Notes under the pieces: generated by a model
What the model was told of the DNA's origin: nothing
Databases searched by the model: none
The model's input: the letters and a program-made list of their open reading frames with translations, nothing else
Program-made: the position numbers and the translations under genes
Shown: piece by piece, positions 48,420 to 62,300 of the stretch
Numbering within the stretch: the stretch's first letter is position 1
Layout: every line of letters starts with the position of its first letter
From: Auanema rhodensis
Taxonomy: Eukaryota > Nematoda > Chromadorea > Rhabditida > Rhabditidae
DNA length: 64,000 bases
Direction: 5' to 3'
NCBI GenBank assembly: GCA_964057225.1
Contig: OZ059897.1
Coordinates: 19,096,001-19,160,000, forward strand

Positions 48420-51400
48420 GAGTTTCCATGTACACTCAACATTGCTTCCAAAAACATTTTGACAAAAATTTTTTCGAAAAATTTCAAAATAATTTAGCAA
48501 AAAGTAGATGTTTTTAGATTCCTTTTTTCAAGGCAGAGACGATGGACAATGTTATTCAACGAAAAAATTAATTCTTCAGGGTGAAAATCGAGGATATAAG
48601 TGTGAACTTATATCAGTTGATATCTCGGTGCATTTTTAAGCTAGCGCAAATCTGATAACACAGATCGACGCAGCTTAAAAATCCGCATCGAATGCACTAT
48701 ACTACATTGAGAAACGCTTGATACAAAAATTAGTTATGATCGTTTGAAAAATGATGCATTAGTGTATGTTGAGTTTCCATGTACACTCAACATTGCTTCC
48801 AAAAACATTTTGACAAAAATTTTTTCGAAAAATTTCAAAATAATTCAGCAAAAAGTAGATGTTTTTAGATTCCATTTTTCAAGGCAAAGACGATGGACAA
48901 TGTTATTCAACGAAAAAATTATTTCTTCAGGGTGAAAATCGAGGATATAAGTGTGAACTTATATCAGTTGATATCTCGGTGCATTTTTAAGCTAGCGCAA
49001 ATCTGATAACACAGATCGACGCAGCTTAAAAATCCGCATCGAATGCACTATACTACATTGAGAAACGCTTAATACAAAAATTAGTTATGATCGTTTGAAA
49101 AATGATGCATTAGTGTATGTTGAGTTTCCATGTACACTCAACATTGCTTCCAAAAACATTTTGACAAAAATTTTTTCGAAAAATTTCAAAATAATTTAGC
49201 AAAAAGTAGATGTTTTTAGATTCCTTTTTTCAAGGCAAAGACGATGGACAATGTTATTCAACGAAAAAAATTAATTCTTCAGGGTGAAAATCGGGTATAT
49301 ATGTGTGTACTTATATCAGTTGATATCTCGGTGCATTTTTAAGCTAGCGCAAATCTGATAACACAGATCGACGCAGCTTAAAAATCCGCATCGAATGCAC
49401 TATACTACATTGAGAAACACTTGATACAAAAATTAGTTATGATCGTTTGAAAAATGATGCATTAGTGTATGTTGAGTTTCCATGTACACTCAACATTGCT
49501 TCCAAAAACATTTTGACAAAAATTTTTTCGAAAAATTTCAAAATAATTCAGCAAAAAGTAGATGTTTTTAGATTCCATTTTTCAAGGCAAAGACGATGGA
49601 CAATGTTATTCAACGAAAAAATTATTTCTTCAGGGTGAAAATCGAGGATATAAGTGTGAACTTATATCAGTTGATATCTCGGTGCATTTTTAAGCTAGCG
49701 CAAATCTGATAACACAGATCGACGCAGCTTAAAAATCCGCATAATGCACTATACTACATTGAGAAACACTTGATACAAAAATTAGTTATGATCGTTTGAA
49801 AAATGATGCATTAGTGTATGTTGAGTTTCCATGTACACTCAACATTGCTTCCAAAAACATTTTGACAAAAATTTTTTCGAAAAATTTCAAAATAATTCAG
49901 CAAAAAGTAGATGTTTTTAGATTCCATTTTTCAAGGCAAAGACGATGGACAATGTTATTCAACGAAAAAATTAATTCTTCAGGGTGAAAATCGAGGATAT
50001 AAGTGTGAACTTATAAAAGTTGATATCTCGGTGCATTTTTAAGCTAGCGCAAATCTGATAACACAGATCGACGCAGCTTAAAAATCCGCATCGAATGCAC
50101 TATACTACATTGAGAAACGCTTAATACAAAAATTAGTTATGATCGTTTGAAAAATGATGCATTAGTGTATGTTGAGTTTCCATGTACACTCAACATTGCT
50201 TCCAAAAACATTTTGACAAAAATTTTTTCGAAAAATTTCAAAATAATTTAGCAAAAAGTAGATGTTTTTAGATTCCTTTTTTCAAGGCAGAGACGATGGA
50301 CAATGTTATTCAACGAAAAAATTAATTCTTCAGGGTGAAAATCGAGGATATAAGTGTGAACTTATATCAGTTGATATCTCGGTGCATTTTTAAGCTAGCG
50401 CAAATCTGATAACACAGATCGACGCAGCTTAAAAATCCGCATCGAATGCACTATACTACATTGAGAAACGCTTAATACAAAAATTAGTTATGATCGTTTG
50501 AAAAATGATGCATTAGTGTATGTTGAGTTTCCATGTACACTCAACATTGCTTCCAAAAACATTTTGACAAAAATTTTTTCGAAAAATTTCAAAATAATTT
50601 AGCAAAAAGTAGATGTTTTTAGATTCCTTTTTTCAAGGCAGAGACGATGGACAATGTTATTCAACGAAAAAATTAATTCTTCAGGGTGAAAATCGAGGAT
50701 ATAAGTGTGAACTTATATCAGTTGATATCTCGGTGCATTTTTAAGCTAGCGCAAATCTGATAACACAGATCGACGCAGCTTAAAAATCCGCATCGAATGC
50801 ACTATACTACATCGAGAAACGCTTGATACAAAAATTAGTTATGATCGTTTGAAAAATGATGCATTAGTGTATGTTGAGTTTCCATGTACACTCAACATTG
50901 CTTCCAAAAACATTTTGACAAAAATTTTTTCGAAAAATTTCAAAATAATTTAGCAAAAAGTAGATGTTTTTAGATTCCTTTTTTCAAGGCAGAGACGATG
51001 GACAATGTTATTCAACGAAAAAATTAATTCTTCAGGGTGAAAATCGAGGATATAAGTGTGAACTTATATCAGTTGATATCTCGGTGCATTTTTAAGCTAG
51101 CGCAAATCTGATAACACAGATCGACGCAGCTTAAAAATCCGCATCGAATGCACTATACTACATTGAGAAACGCTTAATACAAAAATTAGTTATGATCGTT
51201 TGAAAAATGATGCATTAGTGTATGTTGAGTTTCCATGTACACTCAACATTGCTTCCAAAAACATTTTGACAAAAATTTTTTCGAAAAATTTCAAAATAAT
51301 TTAGCAAAAAGTAGATGTTTTTAGATTCCTTTTTTCAAGGCAGAGACGATGGACAATGTTATTCAACGAAAAAATTAATTCTTCAGGGTGAAAATCGAGG

Positions 51401-51928
51401 ATATAAGTGTGAACTTATATCAGTTGATATCTCGGTGCATTTTTAAGCTAGCGCAAATCTGATAACACAGATCGACGCAGCTTAAAAATCCGCATCGAAT
51501 GCACTATACTACATCGAGAAACGCTTGATACAAAAATTAGTTATGATCGTTTGAAAAATGATGCATTAGTGTATGTTGAGTTTCCATGTACACTCAACAT
51601 TGCTTCCAAAAACATTTTGACAAAAATTTTTTCGAAAAATTTCAAAATAATTCAGCAAAAAGCAGATGTTTTTAGATTCCATTTTTCAAGGCAAAGACGA
51701 TGGACAATGTTATTCAACGAAAAAATTATTTCTTCAGGGTGAAAATCGAGGATATAAGTGTGAACTTATATCAGTTGATATCTCGGTGCATTTTTAAGCT
51801 AGCGCAAATCTGATAACACAGATCGACGCAGCTTAAAAATCCGCATCGAATGCACTATACTACATTGAGAAACGCTTAATACAAAAATTAGTTATGATCG
51901 TTTGAAAAATGATGCATTAGTGTATGTT
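48420..51928 (+). repeat. 10-monomer higher-order repeat, second copy (3509 bp)
   Basis: The order is the same as in the first copy. The only differences noticed are the 2-bp loss near 49741 and the T-to-C change at 51663. The next monomer is V, not Q, so the series stops after two copies, although R-T-R and Q-Q pairs continue to the right in other orders. Confidence 0.85.
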
Positions 51929-52279
51929 GAGTTTCCATGTACACTCAACATTGCTTCCAAAAACATTTTGACAAAAATTTTTTCGAAAAATTTCAAAATA
52001 ATTTAGCAAAAAGTAGATGTTTTAAGATTCAATTTTTCAAGGCAAAGACGATGGACAATGTTATTCAACGAAAAAATTATTTCTTCAGGGTGAAAATCGA
52101 GGATATATGTGTGAACTTATATCAGTTGATATCTCGGTGCATTTGTAAGCTAGCGCAAATCTGATAACACAGATCGACGCAGCTTAAAAATCCGCATCGA
52201 ATGCACTATACTACATTGAGAAACGCTTAATACAAAAATAAGTTATGATCGTTTGAAAAATGATGCATTAGTGTATGTT
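51929..52279 (+). repeat. Monomer type V
   Basis: Type V has GTTTTAAG, GATTCAATTTTTC, AAATTATTTC and GGATATATGTGTG with tail GAGAAACGCTTAATAC. Starts: 51929 and 54387. The first also has GCATTTGTAAGC and AAAAATAAGTTATG. It is the only domain III type with the GTTTTAAG variant of domain I. Confidence 0.8.
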
Positions 52280-55200
52280 GAGTTTCCATGTACACTCAAC
52301 ATTGCTTCCAAAAACATTTTGACAAAAATTTTTTCGAAAAATTTCAAAATAATTTAGCAAAAAGTAGATGTTTTTAGATTCCTTTTTTCAAGGCAAAGAC
52401 GATGGACAATGTTATTCAACGAAAAAAATTAATTCTTCAGGGTGAAAATCGGGTATATATGTGTGTACTTATATCAGTTGATATCTCGGTGCATTTTTAA
52501 GCTAGCGCAAATCTGATAACACAGATCGACGCAGCTTAAAAATCCGCATCGAATGCACTATACTACATTGAGAAACACTTGATACAAAAATTAGTTATGA
52601 TCGTTTGAAAAATGATGCATTAGTGTATGTTGAGTTTCCATGTACACTCAACATTGCTTCCAAAAACATTTTGACAAAAATTTTTTCGAAAAATTTCAAA
52701 ATAATTCAGCAAAAAGTAGATGTTTTTAGATTCCATTTTTCAAGGCAAAGACGATGGACAATGTTATTCAACGAAAAAATTATTTCTTCAGGGTGAAAAT
52801 CGAGGATATAAGTGTGAACTTATATCAGTTGATATCTCGGTGCATTTTTAAGCTAGCGCAAATCTGATAACACAGATCGACGCAGCTTAAAAATCCGCAT
52901 CGAATGCACTATACTACATTGAGAAACGCTTAATACAAAAATTAGTTATGATCGTTTGAAAAATGATGCATTAGTGTATGTTGAGTTTCCATGTACACTC
53001 AACATTGCTTCCAAAAACATTTTGACAAAAATTTTTTCGAAAAATTTCAAAATAATTTAGCAAAAAGTAGATGTTTTTAGATTCCTTTTTTCAAGGCAGA
53101 GACGATGGACAATGTTATTCAACGAAAAAATTAATTCTTCAGGGTGAAAATCGAGGATATAAGTGTGAACTTATATCAGTTGATATCTCGGTGCATTTTT
53201 AAGCTAGCGCAAATCTGATAACACAGATCGACGCAGCTTAAAAATCCGCATCGAATGCATTATACTACATCGAGAAACGCTTGATACAAAAATTAGTTAT
53301 GATCGTTTGAAAAATGATGCATTAGTGTATGTTGAGTTTCCATGTACACTCAACATTGCTTCCAAAAACATTTTGACAAAAATCTTTTCGAAAAATTTCA
53401 AAATAATTCAGCAAAAAGTAGATGTTTTTAGATTCCATTTTTCAAGGCAAAGACGATGGACAATGTTATTCAACGAAAAAATTATTTCTTCAGGGTGAAA
53501 ATCGAGGATATAAGTGTGAACTTATATCAGTTGATATCTCGGTGCATTTTTAAGCTAGCGCAAATCTGATAACACAGATCGACGCAGCTTAAAAATCCGC
53601 ATCGAATGCACTATACTACATTGAGAAACGCTTAATACAAAAATTAGTTATGATCGTTTGAAAAATGATGCATTAGTGTATGTTGAGTTTCCATGTACAC
53701 TCAACATTGCTTCCAAAAACATTTTGACAAAAATTTTTTCGAAAAATTTCAAAATAATTTAGCAAAAAGTAGATGTTTTTAGATTCCTTTTTTCAAGGCA
53801 GAGACGATGGACAATGTTATTCAACGAAAAAATTAATTCTTCAGGGTGAAAATCGAGGATATAAGTGTGAACTTATATCAGTTGATATCTCGGTGCATTT
53901 TTAAGCTAGCGCAAATCTGATAACACAGATCGACGCAGCTTAAAAATCCGCATCGAATGCATTATACTACATCGAGAAACGCTTGATACAAAAATTAGTT
54001 ATGATCGTTTGAAAAATGATGCATTAGTGTATGTTGAGTTTCCATGTACACTCAACATTGCTTCCAAAAACATTTTGACAAAAATCTTTTCGAAAAATTT
54101 CAAAATAATTCAGCAAAAAGTAGATGTTTTTAGATTCCATTTTTCAAGGCAAAGACGATGGACAATGTTATTCAACGAAAAAATTATTTCTTCAGGGTGA
54201 AAATCGAGGATATAAGTGTGAACTTATATCAGTTGATATCTCGGTGCATTTTTAAGCTAGCGCAAATCTGATAACACAGATCGACGCAGCTTAAAAATCC
54301 GCATCGAATGCACTATACTACATTGAGAAACGCTTAATACAAAAATTAGTTATGATCGTTTGAAAAATGATGCATTAGTGTATGTTGAGTTTCCATGTAC
54401 ACTCAACATTGCTTCCAAAAACATTTTGACAAAAATTTTTTCGAAAAATTTCAAAATAATTTAGCAAAAAGTAGATGTTTTAAGATTCAATTTTTCAAGG
54501 CAAAGACGATGGACAATGTTATTCAACGAAAAAATTATTTCTTCAGGGTGAAAATCGAGGATATATGTGTGAACTTATATCAGTTGATATCTCGGTGCAT
54601 TTTTAAGCTAGCGCAAATCTGATAACACAGATCGACGCAGCTTAAAAATCCGCATCGAATGCACTATACTACATTGAGAAACGCTTAATACAAAAATTAG
54701 TTATGATCGTTTGAAAAATGATGCATTAGTGTATGTTGAGTTTCCATGTACACTCAACATTGCTTCCAAAAACATTTTGACAAAAATTTTTTCGAAAAAT
54801 TTCAAAATAATTCAGCAAAAAGTAGATGTTTTTAGATTCCATTTTTCAAGGCAAAGACGATGGACAATGTTATTCAACGAAAAAATTATTTCTTCAGGGT
54901 GAAAATCGAGGATATAAGTGTGAACTTATATCAGTTGATATCTCGGTGCATTTTTAAGCTAGCGCAAATCTGATAACACAGATCGACGCAGCTTAAAAAT
55001 CCGCATCGAATGCACTATACTACATTGAGAAACGCTTAATACAAAAATTAGTTATGATCGTTTGAAAAATGATGCATTAGTGTATGTTGAGTTTCCATGT
55101 ACACTCAACATTGCTTCCAAAAACATTTTGACAAAAATTTTTTCGAAAAATTTCAAAATAATTTAGCAAAAAGTAGATGTTTTTAGATTCCTTTTTTCAA

Positions 55201-57546
55201 GGCAAAGACGATGGACAATGTTATTCAACGAAAAAAATTAATTCTTCAGGGTGAAAATCGGGTATATATGAGTGTACTTATATCAGTTGATATCTCGGTG
55301 CATTTTTAAGCTAGCGCAAATCTGATAACACAGATCGACGCAGCTTAAAAATCCGCATCGAATGCACTATACTACATTGAGAAACACTTGATACAAAAAT
55401 TAGTTATGATCGTTTGAAAAATGATGCATTAGTGTATGTTGAGTTTCCATGTACACTCAACATTGCTTCCAAAAACATTTTGACAAAAATTTTTTCGAAA
55501 AATTTCAAAATAATTCAGCAAAAAGTAGATGTTTTTAGATTCCATTTTTCAAGGCAAAGACGATGGACAATGTTATTCAACGAAAAAATTAATTCTTCAG
55601 GGTGAAAATCGAGGATATAAGTGTGAACTTATAAAAGTTGATATCTCGGTGCATTTTTAAGCTAGCGCAAATCTGATAACACAGATCGACGCAGCTTAAA
55701 AATCCGCATCGAATGCACTATACTACATTGAGAAACGCTTAATACAAAAATTAGTTATGATCGTTTGAAAAATGATGCATTAGTGTATGTTGAGTTTCCA
55801 TGTACACTCAACATTGCTTCCAAAAACATTTTGACAAAAATTTTTTCGAAAAATTTCAAAATAATTTAGCAAAAAGTAGATGTTTTTAGATTCCTTTTTT
55901 CAAGGCAGAGACGATGGACAATGTTATTCAACGAAAAAATTAATTCTTCAGGGTGAAAATCGAGGATATAAGTGTGAACTTATATCAGTTGATATCTCGG
56001 TGCATTTTTAAGCTAGCGCAAATCTGATAACACAGATCGACGCAGCTTAAAAATCCGCATCGAATGCACTATACTACATTGAGAAACGCTTAATACAAAA
56101 ATTAGTTATGATCGTTTGAAAAATGATGCATTGGTGTATGTTGAGTTTCCATGTACACTCAACATTGCTTCCAAAAACATTTTGACAAAAATTTTTTCGA
56201 AAAATTTCAAAATAATTTAGCAAAAAGTAGATGTTTTTAGATTCCTTTTTTCAAGGCAGAGACGATGGACAATGTTATTCAACGAAAAAATTAATTCTTC
56301 AGGGTGAAAATCGAGGATATAAGTGTGAACTTATATCAGTTGATATCTCGGTGCATTTTTAAGCTAGCGCAAATCTGATAACACAGATCGACGCAGCTTA
56401 AAAATCCGCATCGAATGCACTATACTACATTGAGAAACGCTTGATACAAAAATTAGTTATGATCGTTTGAAAAATGATGCATTAGTGTATGTTGAGTTTC
56501 CATGTACACTCAACATTGCTTCCAAAAACATTTTGACAAAAATTTTTTCGAAAAATTTCAAAATAATTCAGCAAAAAGTAGATGTTTTTAGATTCCATTT
56601 TTCAAGGCAAAGACGATGGACAATGTTATTCAACGAAAAAATTATTTCTTCAGGGTGAAAATCGAGGATATAAGTGTGAACTTATATCAGTTGATATCTC
56701 GGTGCATTTTTAAGCTAGCGCGAATCTGATAACACAGATCGACGCAGCTTAAAAATCCGCATCGAATGCACTATACTACATTGAGAAACGCTTAATACAA
56801 AAATTAGTTATGATCGTTTGAAAAATGATGCATTAGTGTATGTTGAGTTTCCATGTACACTCAACATTGCTTCCAAAATTATTTTGACAAAAATTTTTTC
56901 GAAAAATTTCAAAATAATTCAGCAAAAAGTAGATGTTTTTAGATTCCATTTTTCAAGGCAAAGACGATGGACAATGTTATTCAACGAAAAAATTAATTCT
57001 TCAGGGTGAAAATCGAGGATATAAGTGTGAACTTATAAAAGTTGATATCTCGGTGCATTTTTAAGCTAGCGCAAATCTGATAACACAGATCGACGCAGCT
57101 TAAAAATCCGCATCGAATGCACTATACTACATTGAGAAACGCTTAATACAAAAATTAGTTATGATCGTTTGAAAAATGATGCATTAGTGTATGTTGAGTT
57201 TCCATGTACACTCAACATTGCTTCCAAAAACATTTTGACAAAAATTTTTTCGAAAAATTTCAAAATAATTCAGCAAAAAGTAGATGTTTTTAGATTCCAT
57301 TTTTCAAGGCAAAGACGATGGACAATGTTATTCAACGAAAAAATTATTTCTTCAGGGTGAAAATCGAGGATATAAGTGTGAACTTATATCAGTTGATATC
57401 TCGGTGCATTTTTAAGCTAGCGCAAATCTGATAACACAGATCGACGCAGCTTAAAAATCCGCATCGAATGCACTATACTACATTGAGAAACGCTTAATAC
57501 AAAAATTAGTTATGATCGTTTGAAAAATGATGCATTAGTGTATGTT
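51929..57546 (+). repeat. Rearranged V/T/R/Q/U segment
   Basis: Sixteen monomers in the order V T R Q R Q R V R T U Q Q R U R. They use the same parts as the 10-monomer units but in a broken order. Q-R at 52983-53684 and 53685-54386 is an exact tandem pair with private GCATTATAC and AATCTTTTCG. R-T-U-Q-Q at 54738 resembles R-T-R-U-Q-Q of the larger units with one R missing. Confidence 0.75.
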
Positions 57547-58249
57547 GAGTTTCCATGTACACTCAACATTGCTTCCAAAAACATTTTGACAAAAATTTTT
57601 TCGAAAAATTTCAAAATAATTTAGCAAAAAGTAGATGTTTTTAGATTCCTTTTTTCAAGGCAAAGACGATGGACAATGTTATTCAACGAAAAAAATTAAT
57701 TCTTCAGGGTGAAAATCGGGTATATATGTGTGTACTTATATCAGTTGATATCTCGGTGCATTTTTAAGCTAGCGCAAATCTGATAACACAGATCGACGCA
57801 GCTTAAAAATCCGCATCGAATGCACTATACTACATTGAGAAACACTTGATACAAAAATTAGTTATGATCGTTTGAAAAATGATGCATTAGTGTATGTTGA
57901 GTTTCCATGTACACTCAACATTGCTTCCAAAAACATTTTGACAAAAATTTTTTCGAAAAATTTCAAAATAATTCAGCAAAAAGTAGATGTTTTTAGATTC
58001 CATTTTTCAAGGCAAAGACGATGGACAATGTTATTCAACGAAAAAATTATTTCTTCAGGGTGAAAATCGAGGATATAAGTGTGAACTTATATCAGTTGAT
58101 ATCTCGGTGCATTTTTAAGCTAGCGCAAATCTGATAACACAGATCGACGCAGCTTAAAAATCCGCATCGAATGCACTATACTACATTGAGAAACGCTTAA
58201 TACAAAAATTAGTTATGATCGTTTGAAAAATGATGCATTAGTGTATGTT

Positions 58250-58600
58250 GAGTTTCCATGTACACTCAACATTGCTTCCAAAAACATTTTGACAAAAATT
58301 TTTTCGAAAAATTTCAAAATAATTTAGCAAAAAGTAGATGTTTTTAGATTTCATTTTTCAAGGCAAAGACGATGGACAATGTTATTCAACGAAAAAATTA
58401 ATTCTTCAGGGTGAAAATCGAGGATATAAGTGTGAACTTATAAAAGTTGATATCTCGGTGCATTTTTAAGCTAGCGCAAATCTGATAACACAGATCGACG
58501 CAGCTTAAAAATCCGCATCGAATGCACTATACTACATTGAGAAACGCTTAATACAAAAATTAGTTATGATCGTTTGAAAAATGATGCATTAGTGTATGTT
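58250..58600 (+). repeat. Monomer type W
   Basis: Type W has AATTTAGC, AGATTTCATTTTTC, AATTAATTC and ACTTATAAAAGTTG. Starts: 58250, 58601, 60006, 61411. It shares the right-hand marker with U but not the left-hand TTCAGC. Confidence 0.8.
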
Positions 58601-58951
58601 GAGTTTCCATGTACACTCAACATTGCTTCCAAAAACATTTTGACAAAAATTTTTTCGAAAAATTTCAAAATAATTTAGCAAAAAGTAGATGTTTTTAGAT
58701 TTCATTTTTCAAGGCAAAGACGATGGACAATGTTATTCAACGAAAAAATTAATTCTTCAGGGTGAAAATCGAGGATATAAGTGTGAACTTATAAAAGTTG
58801 ATATCTCGGTGCATTTTTAAGCTAGCGCAAATCTGATAACACAGATCGACGCAGCTTAAAAATCCGCATCGAATGCACTATACTACATTGAGAAACGCTT
58901 AATACAAAAATTAGTTATGATCGTTTGAAAAATGATGCATTAGTGTATGTT

Positions 58952-59302
58952 GAGTTTCCATGTACACTCAACATTGCTTCCAAAAACATTTTGACAAAAA
59001 TTTTTTCGAAAAATTTCAAAATAATTTAGCAAAAAGTAGATGTTTTTAGATTCCTTTTCTCAAGGCAAAGACGATGGACAATGTTATTTAACGAAAAAAT
59101 TAATTCTTCAGGGTGAAAATCGAGGATATAAGTGTGAACTTATATCAGTTGATATCTCGGTGCATTTTTAAGCTAGCGCAAATCTGATAACACAGATCGA
59201 CGCAGCTTAAAAATCCGCATCGAATGCACTATACTACATTGAGAAACGCTTAATACAAAAATTAGTTATGATCGTTTGAAAAATGATGCATTAGTGTATG
59301 TT
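58952..59302 (+). repeat. Monomer type X
   Basis: Type X has CCTTTTCTCAAGG and GTTATTTAACG with AATTAATTC and tail GAGAAACGCTTAATAC. Starts: 58952 and 60357. A related copy at 62818 keeps TTATTTAACG but has CCTTTTTTC, GTGTAAACTT and tail GAGAAACACTTGATAC. Confidence 0.75.
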
Positions 59303-62300
59303 GAGTTTCCATGTACACTCAACATTGCTTCCAAAAACATTTTGACAAAAATTTTTTCGAAAAATTTCAAAATAATTTAGCAAAAAGTAGATGTTTTTAG
59401 ATTCCTTTTTTCAAGGCAAAGACGATGGACAATGTTATTCAACGAAAAAAATTAATTCTTCAGGGTGAAAATCGGGTATATATGTGTGTACTTATATCAG
59501 TTGATATCTCGGTGCATTTTTAAGCTAGCGCAAATCTGATAACACAGATCGACGCAGCTTAAAAATCCGCATCGAATGCACTATACTACATTGAGAAACA
59601 CTTGATACAAAAATTAGTTATGATCGTTTGAAAAATGATGCATTAGTGTATGTTGAGTTTCCATGTACACTCAACATTGCTTCCAAAAACATTTTGACAA
59701 AAATTTTTTCGAAAAATTTCAAAATAATTCAGCAAAAAGTAGATGTTTTTAGATTCCATTTTTCAAGGCAAAGACGATGGACAATGTTATTCAACGAAAA
59801 AATTATTTCTTCAGGGTGAAAATCGAGGATATAAGTGTGAACTTATATCAGTTGATATCTCGGTGCATTTTTAAGCTAGCGCAAATCTGATAACACAGAT
59901 CGACGCAGCTTAAAAATCCGCATCGAATGCACTATACTACATTGAGAAACGCTTAATACAAAAATTAGTTATGATCGTTTGAAAAATGATGCATTAGTGT
60001 ATGTTGAGTTTCCATGTACACTCAACATTGCTTCCAAAAACATTTTGACAAAAATTTTTTCGAAAAATTTCAAAATAATTTAGCAAAAAGTAGATGTTTT
60101 TAGATTTCATTTTTCAAGGCAAAGACGATGGACAATGTTATTCAACGAAAAAATTAATTCTTCAGGGTGAAAATCGAGGATATAAGTGTGAACTTATAAA
60201 AGTTGATATCTCGGTGCATTTTTAAGCTAGCGCAAATCTGATAACACAGATCGACGCAGCTTAAAAATCCGCATCGAATGCACTATACTACATTGAGAAA
60301 CGCTTAATACAAAAATTAGTTATGATCGTTTGAAAAATGATGCATTAGTGTATGTTGAGTTTCCATGTACACTCAACATTGCTTCCAAAAACATTTTGAC
60401 AAAAATTTTTTCGAAAAATTTCAAAATAATTTAGCAAAAAGTAGATGTTTTTAGATTCCTTTTCTCAAGGCAAAGACGATGGACAATGTTATTTAACGAA
60501 AAAATTAATTCTTCAGGGTGAAAATCGAGGATATAAGTGTGAACTTATATCAGTTGATATCTCGGTGCATTTTTAAGCTAGCGCAAATCTGATAACACAG
60601 ATCGACGCAGCTTAAAAATCCGCATCGAATGCACTATACTACATTGAGAAACGCTTAATACAAAAATTAGTTATGATCGTTTGAAAAATGATGCATTAGT
60701 GTATGTTGAGTTTCCATGTACACTCAACATTGCTTCCAAAAACATTTTGACAAAAATTTTTTCGAAAAATTTCAAAATAATTTAGCAAAAAGTAGATGTT
60801 TTTAGATTCCTTTTTTCAAGGCAAAGACGATGGACAATGTTATTCAACGAAAAAAATTAATTCTTCAGGGTGAAAATCGGGTATATATGTGTGTACTTAT
60901 ATCAGTTGATATCTCGGTGCATTTTTAAGCTAGCGCAAATCTGATAACACAGATCGACGCAGCTTAAAAATCCGCATCGAATGCACTATACTACATTGAG
61001 AAACACTTGATACAAAAATTAGTTATGATCGTTTGAAAAATGATGCATTAGTGTATGTTGAGTTTCCATGTACACTCAACATTGCTTCCAAAAACATTTT
61101 GACAAAAATTTTTTCGAAAAATTTCAAAATAATTCAGCAAAAAGTAGATGTTTTTAGATTCCATTTTTCAAGGCAAAGACGATGGACAATGTTATTCAAC
61201 GAAAAAATTATTTCTTCAGGGTGAAAATCGAGGATATAAGTGTGAACTTATAAAAGTTGATATCTCGGTGCATTTTTAAGCTAGCGCAAATCTGATAACA
61301 CAGATCGACGCAGCTTAAAAATCCGCATCGAATGCACTATACTACATTGAGAAACGCTTGATACAAAAATTAGTTATAATCGTTTGAAAAATGATGCATT
61401 AGTGTATGTTGAGTTTCCATGTACACTCAACATTGCTTCCAAAAACATTTTGACAAAAATTTTTTCGAAAAATTTCAAAATAATTTAGCAAAAAGTAGAT
61501 GTTTTTAGATTTCATTTTTCAAGGCAAAGACGATGGACAATGTTATTCAACGAAAAAATTAATTCTTCAGGGTGAAAATCGAGGATATAAGTGTGAACTT
61601 ATAAAAGTTGATATCTCGGTGCATTTTTAAGCTAGCGCAAATCTGATAACACAGATCGACGCAGCTTAAAAATCCGCATCGAATGCACTATACTACATTG
61701 AGAAACGCTTAATACAAAAATTAGTTATGATCGTTTGAAAAATGATGCATTAGTGTATGTTGAGTTTCCATGTACACTCAACATTGCTTCCAAAAACATT
61801 TTGACAAAAATTTTTTCGAAAAATTTCAAAATAATTTAGCAAAAAGTAGATGTTTTTAGATTCCTTTTTTCAAGGCAAAGACGATGGACAATGTTATTCA
61901 ACGAAAAAAATTAATTCTTCAGGGTGAAAATCGGGTATATATGTGTGTACTTATATCAGTTGATATCTCGGTGCATTTTTAAGCTAGCGCAAATCTGATA
62001 ACACAGATCGACGCAGCTTAAAAATCCGCATCGAATGCACTATACTACATTGAGAAACACTTGATACAAAAATTAGTTATGATCGTTTGAAAAATGATGC
62101 ATTAGTGTATGTTGAGTTTCCATGTACACTCAACATTGCTTCCAAAAACATTTTGACAAAAATTTTTTCGAAAAATTTCAAAATAATTCAGCAAAAAGTA
62201 GATGTTTTTAGATTCCTTTTTTCAAGGCAAAGACGATGGACAATGTTATTCAACGAAAAAAATTAATTCTTCAGGGTGAAAATCGGGTATATATGTGTGT

